Assembly (NCBI GenBank): GCA_049999765.1
Contig: JBNGIQ010005369.1
Span: forward strand, 1 to 30,786
DNA length: 30,786 bases
Source of the DNA: Phaeoceros laevis
Lineage: Eukaryota > Anthocerotophyta > Anthocerotopsida > Notothyladales
Reading direction: 5' to 3'
Both the position numbers and the translations under genes were made by a program. The notes beneath the pieces are model-generated. The model had not been told where the DNA came from. It worked only from the letters and a program-made list of their open reading frames with translations, and searched no databases. Shown here piece by piece: positions 20,219 through 30,200 of this stretch; position 1 is the first letter of the stretch, and every line of letters begins with the position of its first letter.

Positions 20219-22051
20219 ATGCGTGGAATGGCTCAGCGAGCAGCGCACAACATCATCATCCGCATTGTGCTGCTGTTGCCAGTAGTAGTAGCTTCATGCT
20301 CTGGATCTTTTGTAACTCAGTACCCCATGTCTTTCAGACCTGTACCTTTTGGACAAGGGAACAACGTACCCCGTCTCCCCCTGGAAGTTGCGGGAGCGGC
20401 GTCAAAGCAGAGAAACACTTCAGCACCAAAACGGTTCCTTGAAGTTTCACGACCTGTGGTTGTACCAGCTGGTGTTCAACTTTGCTCAGTTCGTCTGCTG
20501 GAACACTCGTTTGCTCACACATATGGCCAGCCTCCTGCAAAGGCCGACCTGAAGCTCCCCGCAGAAGAAGAGTGTGGCAACCAGTGGGATAAGGTGGTGC
20601 TCAAGTGGAAGGGCACCTGCAAGGGCAGGCAGTTCGACAGGCTTTCCGTAGTGTGGCTCAACGGGGTGGAAATTTTCAGGACTTGCACCGCAGAGCCTGA
20701 GCCCGAAGGCATTGTGTGGGAGGTTGAGAAGGATGTGACTCGCTACTCTGCCCTGTTTCAGGAGACTGCTCAGTTGGTGGTATCCTTGGAGAACGTCGTG
20801 GATGGAAACTACACCGGCATCTTCCACATCACTCTCGAGGCTCTCTTCTACCCTAGCATCGCCCCTTCAAAAGCACCGAGTTTAGGACAATTTTCAGAAT
20901 CCGCAGATGTCATTGTCCCTCTCTCCCTGGTCCCAGGAGGAGGGTTCATCCAGAGGATCCAGAACTCTTCGCACATCGTGTCTGTCACCACAAACAGCAT
21001 TCCCAAGAATGTGGTCAGGGCAGTTGTGGAAGTATGTGTCTCCTTCCACGAGAAAGACGAGTTCTGGTACACAAACCCGCCCGACGCGTGGATTCAGAAG
21101 AACAACCTCTCCGGTGGCCATCAAGGGGACGGTCCATTCCGGGAGGTGGTGGTCGCTCTGGATGGAAGGACGGTTGGTGCTGTGTGGCCCTTCCCTGTGG
21201 TCTACACAGGAGGTCTCAACCCCTACCTGTGGAGACCACTAGCTGCCATTGGGGCGTTCAATATTCCAAGCTACGACATTGAGCTCACTCCGTTCGTGGG
21301 GCAGATGGTGGACGGTGAGAGCCACACGTTCAGCTTCTCTGTCACCAATTCTTTGAATGTTTGGTATGTGCAAGGAAACCTTCACCTGTGGCTGGACGCG
21401 CACAGCTCCCAGACAGAGGGGAGGCTAGTCAATTACTGGGCTCCGCACCCGTCCCGGAAACTTCACGCCCAGGGATTCAACGGCGGGTTGGATGGTAGCT
21501 TCACCACCTCCGCCTTCAGACGGATCTCCTACTCTGGCTATGTCAATTCCTCCCTTGGGAAGGTGGTGTCCAAAGTAGCTTACTGGTACAGATTCAGAAA
21601 CACGTTGGTCTACGCCAATCAAACGGGCGTGACCAAAATAGACCAGGAGACAACCGTGGACTCCGAGATCCTGCTCAAAACGGAGAAGAGAGAGCTCGTC
21701 AATGAGGAGCATTTCCTGAGCTTCCCTTTCCGTTTGAACTATCGTGAGTATGAGCTTGCCGACAGCTCCATCAAGGCGTCGCTGAACCTGACTCACGCAT
21801 TTGATCACGATGTCTACTTGCCCAACTCCTCCTTGCCCAGCGGTCACACGTTCACGTCCAACCGGAATTTTCAGAACGTTTCCGGAACTCTAATCTTTCA
21901 TCCCAACAGGATCGGCAGCCACTGGGAAGAATCAAATCAACAATACGTGTTTGCAAGCAGCTATGAAATTTATGCTAGGGATGTGGTAGCTAAGAACGGC
22001 ACCGTCTGTTCTGACAGCACCGTCCGAGAGGACACCGGATTGCTCCCCTAG
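20219..22051 (+). CDS. Peptide-N4-(N-acetylglucosaminyl)asparagine amidase A-like protein
   Basis: Intronless frame of 610 residues in the PNGase A family, the plant acidic glycoamidases that release N-glycans (including alpha-1,3-fucosylated ones) from glycoproteins or glycopeptides. The N-terminus has a signal peptide (about 1-30: IIIRIVLLLPVVVASCSGSF), so the protein should enter the secretory path toward vacuole or wall. Family hallmarks: EVSRPVVVPAGVQLCSVRLL and FAHTYGQPPA near 78-110, DRLSVVWLNGVEIFRTCTAE, GIFHITLEALFYP, DGRTVGAVWPFPVVYTGGLN, WRPLAAIGAFNIPSYDIELT and FTTSAFRRISYSGYVNSSLG. Many N-x-S/T sites are present. Length is close to plant family members of about 570-600. It could start at Met4. 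Catalytic residues of the family are not ones I can name, so activity is inferred from family. Confidence 0.93.
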   Translation: MRGMAQRAAHNIIIRIVLLLPVVVASCSGSFVTQYPMSFRPVPFGQGNNVPRLPLEVAGAASKQRNTSAPKRFLEVSRPVVVPAGVQLCSVRLLEHSFAHTYGQPPAKADLKLPAEEECGNQWDKVVLKWKGTCKGRQFDRLSVVWLNGVEIFRTCTAEPEPEGIVWEVEKDVTRYSALFQETAQLVVSLENVVDGNYTGIFHITLEALFYPSIAPSKAPSLGQFSESADVIVPLSLVPGGGFIQRIQNSSHIVSVTTNSIPKNVVRAVVEVCVSFHEKDEFWYTNPPDAWIQKNNLSGGHQGDGPFREVVVALDGRTVGAVWPFPVVYTGGLNPYLWRPLAAIGAFNIPSYDIELTPFVGQMVDGESHTFSFSVTNSLNVWYVQGNLHLWLDAHSSQTEGRLVNYWAPHPSRKLHAQGFNGGLDGSFTTSAFRRISYSGYVNSSLGKVVSKVAYWYRFRNTLVYANQTGVTKIDQETTVDSEILLKTEKRELVNEEHFLSFPFRLNYREYELADSSIKASLNLTHAFDHDVYLPNSSLPSGHTFTSNRNFQNVSGTLIFHPNRIGSHWEESNQQYVFASSYEIYARDVVAKNGTVCSDSTVREDTGLLP

Positions 22052-22169
22052 GGTAGTCTACTTAGGATGCCCTTCGTTATGTCGCAAGTACGCTATCTAT
22101 CTATCTGCTATGTGTGATGTTTGAAGTACTGTAGTGATTGTAGTCTACAGTGTACAAATACGCAACTGC

Positions 22170-22334
22170 TAATCGTCGAAAGACTCGAGAGTCGAAACCA
22201 CAAACCAAGGTTTCTCGGTAACTCGTATTTTCGATAATTTACGCGTCACTCAGACCTAATCGTCGAAAGACTCGAAACCACAAACCAAGGTTTCTGGGTA
22301 ACTCGTATTTTCGATAATTTACGCGTCACTCAGG
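22170..22334 (+). repeat. Tandem duplication of about 80 bases
   Basis: Unit 1 (22170-22256) and unit 2 (22257-22334) both run TAATCGTCGAAAGACTCG..., GAAACCACAAACCAAGGTTT, GTAACTCGTATTTTCGATAA and TTTACGCGTCACTCAG. Unit 1 carries an extra GAGAGTCG-type eight bases and one C/G difference (CTCGG versus CTGGG); otherwise they are nearly identical, so the duplication is young. Confidence 0.9.
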
Positions 22335-22707
22335 GACTCGTGAGTACCGCTGACGCTACCATCAGTTTGAGTGGGCTATTTTCGATTTTTAACTTTTCCC
22401 AAAAATTTAAATGAGGAATTAAAAAACTCGAGCATCCACGTGAGGAATGTCGAACCTTCGACCTCCTTACTCCTTCGGCATGGTACTCGTTCGGCATGGC
22501 CGCGCGGGCTGCTGGCGGACGCATGGTCGCCACCTACGATATCCTACCTTACACCGGTACACTTTACATTAAACGTTTTGGCCGTCTAAACGTTTAGGCC
22601 GTTTCAAGGTTTTCGGGGTTTGACGTCCTAAACTGTAAACGTTACCCTCGAATATTTTACGCGTTACTGACGTCCGTGTCCGTTCGGGAACGTCTTAGAA
22701 ACCCTGG
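22287..22707. mobile_element. Non-autonomous hAT-like element (MITE)
   Basis: A 421-bp segment flanked by the 8-bp direct repeat CACAAACC (22279-22286 and 22708-22715), the target duplication length of hAT elements. Its ends form a short inverted repeat: AAGGTTTCT on the left, and CCAGGGTTTCT when the right end is read on the minus strand. Matching subterminal words (TTTACGCGTCACTCAG left; TTTTACGCGTTACTGACG right) are in the same orientation. No coding frame of interest is inside. The 5' end and its flank are duplicated (see the tandem duplication), so the first copy at 22199 also has CACAAACC plus the same end. Confidence 0.6.
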
Positions 22708-22778
22708 CACAAACCACCAGAAAATGGACAAAACCAAAAAAACTCTGCCCTTTACAAAAGGAAAGGATTTTTGAAACG

Positions 22779-23496
22779 ATGAGGCTTGTGTTGCTGCCCT
22801 GCATAGGTGCTCCTCCATCTCTGTCCCCGTGTCCCGATGTTCAATGGCAGTCAGACCGGCAGCGTTCCATCACCTGCAGCAGCCGCTGCCGCGCGGATTG
22901 TGAAGCATTGAGCGTCAGCCGGCGGGATGCTCTCAAATCTGTAGTGGGTGGAATTGCATTGCTTGGCTTAACTGTGCCTAGCTGTCCTGCTGCGGCTCAA
23001 GATGAAGTCAACCCCACGGCTCCCAAGAACGAGCTGATCGAAAGTAGGCCCCGCCTTGTATTTCTAGATGATGTGCTGTGGTTGCCATTGCTACGCTCGC
23101 AGCTCTCAACTTTTTGTGGTTTTCAACGTGGGGCAGGATTGCTTGAAAGGTCCCGAGCGAACAAGGCCAAGTATGACAAAGAGGTACTTCCCTGTGACTT
23201 GATTTGTTTGAGCTATGTAAACCCCGCCCGAGCTGGACCTGCCAGCTCTCTGATCCGACACGCCTTTGTGCTGCAGCGCCTAGATGACTACTACAAGCGC
23301 AACTTTAAAGACTACTTCGAGTTTGTAGAGGTACAGGTCCTGCACCTTGGATATGGATACTGTACTTGCTGATGAGTATCTTTGTGGACTGCGAGAAGTC
23401 AGAGCCACTCTCCTATCGCAGGGCACACTTCGGAACAAAGAAGAGCTAAGTGAGGCAGAAAAGGGCATTGTTGATTGGTTGAAGAAAAATAAGTAG
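22779..23496 (+). CDS. PsaN-like thylakoid lumen protein (Tat substrate)
   Basis: Four coding exons, 22779-23043, 23137-23183, 23277-23330 and 23422-23496, give 146 residues. Residues 1-45 are a Ser/Arg-rich chloroplast transit peptide. A twin-arginine signal follows (SRRDALKSVVGGIALLGLTV, about 47-66) with an A-x-A site near PAAAQD, so the mature protein of about 73 residues should lie in the thylakoid lumen. The mature part has the PsaN-like block LLERSRANKAKYDKERLDDY followed by YKRNFKDYFEFVEG, ending in ELSEAEKGIVDWLKKNK. This resembles the small PsaN-like lumen proteins of land plants; canonical PsaN is longer, with conserved Cys residues absent here. Family placement is from memory and moderate; exons and targeting are well supported. 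Confidence 0.82.
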
Positions 23497-24279
23497 GCAG
23501 TGCCCCGAGCTCGAAGAAAAATCCATCGCGAATGGTCGAGAAAGCCACGAGTACCTCCCCGGCATCCAAACCACAAGGCCAGCCTCATTGGCTGCATGAG
23601 AGGAAGGTAGAGAAGATTTCCTCCTCGGCAATGCCGGTGTTGCCGAGCTGTGCAGGAGCACTGCTTTTCCCAGTTCCTTGTGAAGTACAGAAAGTTTGCA
23701 AAGCTGATCTACGTTGTATACACAGCCGGTTCGGCTACAAATACAAGGCCATTGCAATGGCAATGCATAAACAATGGTAGTCCGTACTGCTTTCTGATCC
23801 AGTTGGCGGGCAAGCAGCTACAGCCTGTCTCATTACAACAAAGAGGTCAGCACAATGTACAACTGTATTTCTGGACTGCAATACAGCTCAATGAATTCGA
23901 TAAGGATAGGATTACCCTGCCTCTTGTTTCCGCGACCTTCAGGCTTGCCTTGCTCAATCGCCATGGCTGTGCCATGCAACAACCACGCTGCACACAGGGT
24001 GGTGATTTTTACACTGACTATTCAAGCTTAACAGATGTCTCTCTTACACTAAAGCAAGCTTAACTGATGTCTCTCTTACTAAGACCATAATCCAAGTCAG
24101 CAGTTGTGTCTAGCATACCTGTTATCACCACTGAAGCCAGCAATGGACGAAAGCAAAGGTGATCAGAACCAGAACCCACGATACACTCACTGGACCACAG
24201 CATTCACCTGCAGAAGAACAGGTGCGACAATTAGAGAAAGGTTTCTCTGTCAAAACAGCAATATCTGGAAGTAGGGTTA
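23497..24279. other. Convergent 3' intergenic region
   Basis: Space between the PsaN-like stop (23496) and the presumed stop of the transferrin-like gene (24280), which converge. It carries a 30-base tandem duplication at 24023-24083. Several open frames are present, none with a family resemblance. A further 3' exon of the transferrin-like gene could hide near 24140-24225, but I could not support one. Confidence 0.45.
24023..24083 (+). repeat. Short tandem duplication
   Basis: CAAGCTTAACAGATGTCTCT-CTTACACTAAAG (24023-24054) is followed directly by CAAGCTTAACTGATGTCTCT-CTTACTAAG (24055-24083). The units differ by one substitution and a 3-base indel. Confidence 0.85.
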
Positions 24280-26384
24280 TCAGACTTTACTGGAGGCGTA
24301 TTCTAGATCCGAGGCTTGAAGTTGATTAGAATTAAGCAACTGAATGATTCTTGATACATTCGCGGATAGGCCTAAATATTCCCTCGTGAGTTCATCCAGT
24401 GTTGCCAAGCCCTCTGCACTATTGGCGCAAAGGCACACACATTTTTAGCTACTGGCCATCGTCAACCGATTCAGCTTCTCTATTTCAACCTCAAGGGACG
24501 CAAGCCAAGCAACCCACATACCTCGCGCTCAGAAGAATATCCCCGGCGTTTGTTCCACTGAAAAGCGGGCCAGTCCAGTTTCGACTATTCCTGGTCAGTG
24601 TGTCCTGGATATTGTTTCTGTTTATCAAGCTAATGTTGTTTGGGACCATAATCGCATTTGCTGCCACTGAACCTAACCTGGAGTCCAACAACAAGGCATG
24701 CAAAAAAAGGACCTGCCAATAGTCAAACTACCTGGCTATAAGACAGAACCCTCTAGTTCGAACATGACTGGAAGACGTTGCAGAATGTGCAGAAGTCTAT
24801 GAGGTAACCAGTGGCTTGAGTAAGATAAACGTACGTGCAGGTTGATCGGTCATCGTTGATTGGCCTGCACCCTCCACTTGGACAAAGGTACCTGGGGTTG
24901 AGAGCAGAATTAGATTACACAAGAACTTGCACGTCTAAGATCCTGACCAACTTCAGAAACTGTAGCTGAAGAGGCTTATAAAGAACTTGACTCACATGAA
25001 GTCTGTCACTGGTTTCTTGGACCAAGGCTGGGGGAGAAAGCCCTCCGAAGAGAATAGCTGTGCAATGCCAGACCTTAGAAAGGCTATGTCTCCAAGTCCT
25101 TCCATGAGACATCGAAATGCTCCAGAATACCCAGCATAAGGGCTATGTGAATCACATGTGCGAGCACCAGGGCTGGTGGTAGTGTTGCAGGCAGTGCAGA
25201 TTCCGTTGCTATCATCCGAGGGTGCACAACTGGCAGAGAAGAAACTAGAAACAACCGTCTGATCATTCGGTCGCATGCCTGATGGTATGCTCTCCAGTTT
25301 TGAGCTTAGCAAGAACTGCACCGGATAGTTCCAGCTGCCTGCAAATTGGTAGCCTGCGTGACAGGACTTTTTCCCACGAAAGTCCTTGATGCTCAGCTTG
25401 GGGTTCTTATCGCACATTTCCTTGTTGACCACCATGAGAGCATCATATACTTTCTGGTGATAGCAGTACTCCTCCGCGGCAATGGCTTTCATGGAATAGT
25501 TTACAAAAGCAAGGTATGCCTTGCCTGCATCTAGTGACACCAGATCTGCTTCTCCAGCTTTTATGGCATTCATGCAGTCCAGCTTCGAATCTTTCTGCAC
25601 ACTGATGAGACGGAATGGCGCATTGTCAGAAACAGGGCCAAGTACCCAAGTGTGTGCCCAGCACAGAGGGGGCCAGAGGGCTTCCGGAGGTTTACCAGCT
25701 CCATACAGCTCCGTCAATAGGGACCAGCTGGGACACAAGACTAGTGCAGTTGTCTTTCTCCTCCTGAACTGCACACCACCTCAATACCGGAGGTTCGGGT
25801 GGAGGCGACGGTGCCTCTTCATTAGGCGAAGGTGCAGAAGGAGCGGTTGCAGGTGCAGGTCCGGGAACCGGCCCAGGAGGAAAACCTGGAGGCGCAGGAG
25901 GTGATGAATCAGAGCTCGGGGCCTCGGCACTACTGGGCGCTGGACCTTGACCTGCAACGAGATCTGCAATAAAAAAATGGGCAATTTCAGAAGCAGACGA
26001 TGCTGCAGTTCGGGACAGGTGGCTAGAATGCAAGTTCAGCATGATACGGTAGCGTGCAGTGTGCAGTGTGCATTGCAGAAGGAACCGATCCGCTGCCTAG
26101 ACGACATCGAAGCCAGATAAACAGGAAAAACTTAAGGTTGTTGAACAGATTCCAGAAAGATGCTGTAACCTATAGCGGAACCCATTGGATATCATCACCA
26201 ACACGCAGCAAGCTTCGAGGGCATGACAACTGCAATGTGCTTCTGCCAGACGCAATTCACAGCAGAACTCCAGGAGGCCTGAGCACGCAGCAGAAGGGGA
26301 GGCTTGGGTACCTGTTAGTGCCGAATGAGTGAATACCAACAGTAGCAAAGCACCTGCGGCTTGGAGCCCCGGCTTTCCAGCCAT
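24280..26384 (-). CDS. Secreted single-lobe transferrin-like protein with proline-rich stalk
   Basis: Six coding exons on the minus strand: 26384-26312, 25963-25696, 25601-24996, 24891-24835, 24677-24522 and 24418-24280; 432 residues. Signal peptide 1-24 (GALLLLVFTHSALT), Pro/Ala/Ser-rich stalk about 28-83, then one transferrin lobe: LRWCAVQEEKDNC, DCMNAIKAGEADLVSLDAGK, IAAEEYCYH, FRGKKSCHAGYQFAGSWNYP, FFSASCAPS, YAGYSGAFRCLMEGLGDIAF, LCPSGGCRPINDDRSTC and LGSVAANAIMV. Iron ligands Asp138, Tyr159 and Tyr272 are kept; Asn342 replaces the usual His; the anion-site Thr and Arg are Ala196 and Phe200. Core disulfide cysteines 88/123, 97/114, 194/278 and 319/334 are present. Animal transferrins bind ferric iron with carbonate; here metal binding is inference. 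The last exon (DELTREYLGLSANVSRIIQL) is the least certain. Confidence 0.88.
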
Positions 26385-27261
26385 GACTGAACCAGGGACT
26401 GTAACTGGGGAACGACCTCTGAGTGCAGTAGCCGATGTTGCAAGGCTTCGATCTCGATCAGCTCTGCTTTTACGCGATCAGCTTCATCCTGGTCCTGATT
26501 AGGATCTACGGGAAAGGTGTTGCTGAAAGAGTTTCGTGACACTCCCAGATTCCACACGACCTGGGTGTGACCCGCTTGTTACGAGGTCGACTCAAGTCAA
26601 TGCCAAGCCGGCGACGTCGTTCCGCAACTTCTCAACCTCCGAAAAAGTTCACAATTTTGGTTCGGGAAAAAGTAAAAATTTTAAACAAACAGCATACTGT
26701 CTGCAATTATGTACTTATATAGCTCACTACAATGACTACATGCTATGGCAATTCTATCCAAAGTTCCAGATTTGAGAAACGCAACGACGCCGAGCAAGGC
26801 TATGGCAGTGGCCGTCAAATCTACGTGACACAACAAGGTGGCCCTGCGCCCATTTGGTAACCGAAAGACCCTTAAGCCACAAATCCATCTGAGACAACAC
26901 TGCTGGTACATTAATATACATGTAAGGCAAAGCCATGTGAGCTTGATCTCCGCTTAGGGGGAGTCACTATCAACACCTCTGCTAAAAACTTTCCCAGGGC
27001 CCCGCTCCTTATGCTCTGGCTACTGCTGTTTTGTATTTTGCAAAACACGGTTTGTAGAAGATTTTGTTCACACCGGCTTCTCTGGGTCCCTGCATATCGA
27101 ACGAGCTATGCGGGTTTCATAGTTGGAGCCAGCTATGAGAAATGCAAGCGTGCCCAGCTCGCTATAAGCCGTGTGCACTTGCTTTGCTGGCCTGAATAGC
27201 GCGTCCCGCGTCCATGCACAGCACTCGAAACCTGGCCATCTCACATCTTTCTAGTTTGCTG
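26385..27261. other. Upstream region of transferrin-like gene and 3' end of TBC gene
   Basis: Both neighbours run on the minus strand. The part next to 26384 holds a 172-base coding-looking frame without an ATG (26386-26557; see findings). Closer to 27261 is the likely 3' untranslated region of the TBC gene. I see no repeat, RNA gene or convincing extra exon in 26558-27261. Confidence 0.4.
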
Positions 27262-30200
27262 CTACTCGCTTTGCCTGCAGCAACGGTCAAAACCACGATG
27301 ACCTCCCCAAACATGTAAGTCAGCACAAGTCATACGAACGCAACTAGCGGGAGGTCCTGTAAGACCAACCTTTGCGAGATATTTCTTATGCAGCTTCAAA
27401 CCCTTCTTGCAAGTGGCCCTTGCATCAACATTTCCAGTCACTTCGTGCAGGAGCTGCAAGAATGCACCAAGGTGAGCAACAAAGCAAGTTACCCGGCTCA
27501 GAGAGATGACAATAGTGCACTCTGCGAAGAACGGAACTAGTGCAGACAAGCTATCGTGATGACACATTTGTCGAACAAATCAACACAAGGTGAACACACG
27601 GTGAAAGCCTACACAAACGTACCTTGAGAACACCGTCAATGCCCTCGGTCTCTTTGAGCAGTTGCCTGCGCTTTGTTCCAAAAATGGCTGCAGCGCAAAA
27701 TATTGCGAGGGGTATGTCCCCTTCCACCTTGGTGGCGTATTTAGCAACCTGTCTTTCGAACTTCCCAGCCACTATACCGTTTGCTCTATTGTGACTCCTG
27801 CTCCCGAACTCATCTATGTGATTTCGGACGATTTGTGCAAAGCTTTCCTCACCGTAGAGCGCCATAACCTCTGAATTGTACTCCATCGCCCAAATCATCT
27901 GACACTAGACCAGGTCAGACCAAATTGAACCAGAACCTAGTATTAACAACGATAAATGAATCCCGGCAAAGCTGTCAGAATTACGGAAAATACAGTTGTG
28001 CGATAGCCTTTTATGCAGACAAGTCGTACTAACCTCCCACAGGTATATCGTATCCGCAAACGAGAATTCCCGACGAAACAGAACCATAACCATTCTAAAC
28101 GCGAAAAGGTAGTCCCCTCCACCAATGGCATCTGCAAGAAGTTGGCACAACAAACAGGATGCTTGAGACCAGAACATCAGGCGGATCACATGAGACAATC
28201 TTCATCGATGAAAATGCTAAGACCCTACCAGCAGAAAACCGTCTAAATAAAAAATTTAGTTAAGCATAGTCAGCCAAAGTCTCCAGCACTCTGAACCACA
28301 GACCAGCTTGCTGGTCACTTTTCAGCATATTCTCAGTCATCCAGGTTGCTTGTAGCTTCACACAAACTTAGACTACAGCGCAGACATTCACATTGCTTAC
28401 TTAAATGTCCATGTAACTTTGGGTCTGTTAAGCCAATGATAGAAGCAAGCTTTGCCAGCTGTTTCTGCACTCCAACTGATGTACTTGTGCAGCTGAAATT
28501 GTCCCTCTTTGTTGCAAAAACGACAAGAATCGGTTCAGCATACAGAACTAACAGAGACTGTAGGTAGCAGCAGCAGTGCAGCTTGCATAAACAAGAAAAC
28601 AGTGAGCTCAACGGCTCCTGAGAACCACGAACATGAGATGAAAGTGGTATCTGTCAACCCTAAAGGCTCATTACCTCCAGATGGTTCAAGCATGATAATT
28701 TCTCAGAAGAACGCAGCATGCAAGTAAGCACGACTTATATCAGCCAAAAGCAGTATGAGGTGACCTGGACTCAAATCAGTTCATACATACCACTCGGCGC
28801 ATCAACCGTTCAAAGCACCAAAAAGCATCAGCCTCATTGTCGAACAGGACGGCCATAGGTGAGCAGAAGTCACTCATCCCTGCGGCCACAGTAGAGCAGA
28901 ACACTATTCAGAAAGGTTGCCTCACAACATCGTTCTCTGACAATGACTCCACCCCAACCACACCCAGGTACTTGCACACTTACAGGCATCACATTCGGGC
29001 TTGGTGGCCTCAAAAAATCACTGACCTTGACAATAGCCAATTTCTGGATCCAACCAGGCATAGACAGCTAAAATATCACTCAGCTTTGCCAGATTCTTCG
29101 GTTTTTCATAAAATTCAAGCATCCTGTCTGTCCTCACAACATCCAACCCTGCACAGTGTCACCTTCGATCATCAGACATCTCCTTGTTGTATGCTTAGCA
29201 ACTGGAGACAAAAAGAAAATATTCCTGCATAATCTTGGAGCAGAGGCAGTTGAACAAACAACAACCCACCAAGGCTTGCTGGACCACCTGTGCACAACTG
29301 CAAAAGCCACCCCGCCAGATCTGAGATACTATGTCATACCTATTTGGTGAAGGAGGGTTCTCCATTGAGCCACTTTTTGCGATTGGGCAGCATTTGTTGG
29401 TGTAGGTTGGCCGGATACCAGAGTAGAGTCTGATGTTGCAGAGAGAATGAGGTCACGTCCTCAGCCTGAATGATAGCTACTTCCATCAGGTTGCTTGACT
29501 CAAGTCTACCTCTTTTTGAATAACTTGTCGTATCAGTGTTTTTGGCAGCTGATTCGCTCTCTCCTTCATTCTGTGGCTGCGTGACAACTACACCACTGCC
29601 TACTGAAGGATCCAATTCTTGACATTCCGCTTTGAGCTTAACATATTGGTCCCTGTTCATACAGAAGCTTGGAAATCAGCACTGTAGAGAGCTCGGATCT
29701 CACACTGATGAAAATTCTCACATGCGTGGAAGGACAGCAAGGTGGAGTGCAGCTTATAAAAATATGCTGTTAAAAGTATAGAACACATGGTTCTTCAGAA
29801 TTCCAAGATGACCTGCGAGACAGCCTGAGAATTGCACGTTCTTCCGCAGTGCTTCCAGGGGAGAAACATCCTAGTAAGAACTCCCAAACTTCTCCCCGGA
29901 TTGATGGATGAACACCCTGACATCATAGCTATGACACATCAATTCACTATCCTGTCATACAGATTCTGGGAGCAGAGGGTCGTGGGAAGAATTACGCAGG
30001 GAACGTGAATTAAGAGGCAGAACAAGCTAACCAAACAACAGAACAAGTAGCAACTTACTCCTCGTTGCGCCCTTCTCAGAACTTTTTTGATATCTAGCTG
30101 ACCTTGGGAGTTAAATGCGGCACGCCAGAACCTGGGGCTCAGCGTTTTGCCAGGCTGGGAGTCACAACACAAAACGTTCCGTAAGCCAGCGTAGTGCAGG

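Larger units (their letters stand above)
22052..22778. other. Intergenic region with a tandem duplication and a small transposon
   Basis: Beyond the PNGase A-like 3' end the stretch holds a CTAT microsatellite near 22092-22105, a tandem duplication at 22170-22334 and a small hAT-like insertion (22287-22707). The last 70 bases before 22779 are probably promoter or 5' untranslated sequence of the PsaN-like gene. I see no gene in it. Confidence 0.6.

Noticed and set aside
23532-24063. Plus-strand frames downstream of the PsaN-like gene
   Set aside because: Short, overlapping in different frames, no domain, no splice pattern that joins them.
29340-29509. TBC exon 4 read straight through to the stop at 29340
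   Set aside because: The frame loses TBC similarity after the Ser/Lys-rich part. Splicing 29510 to 29429 switches frame and restores WRTLLHQIG joined to LDVVRTDR.
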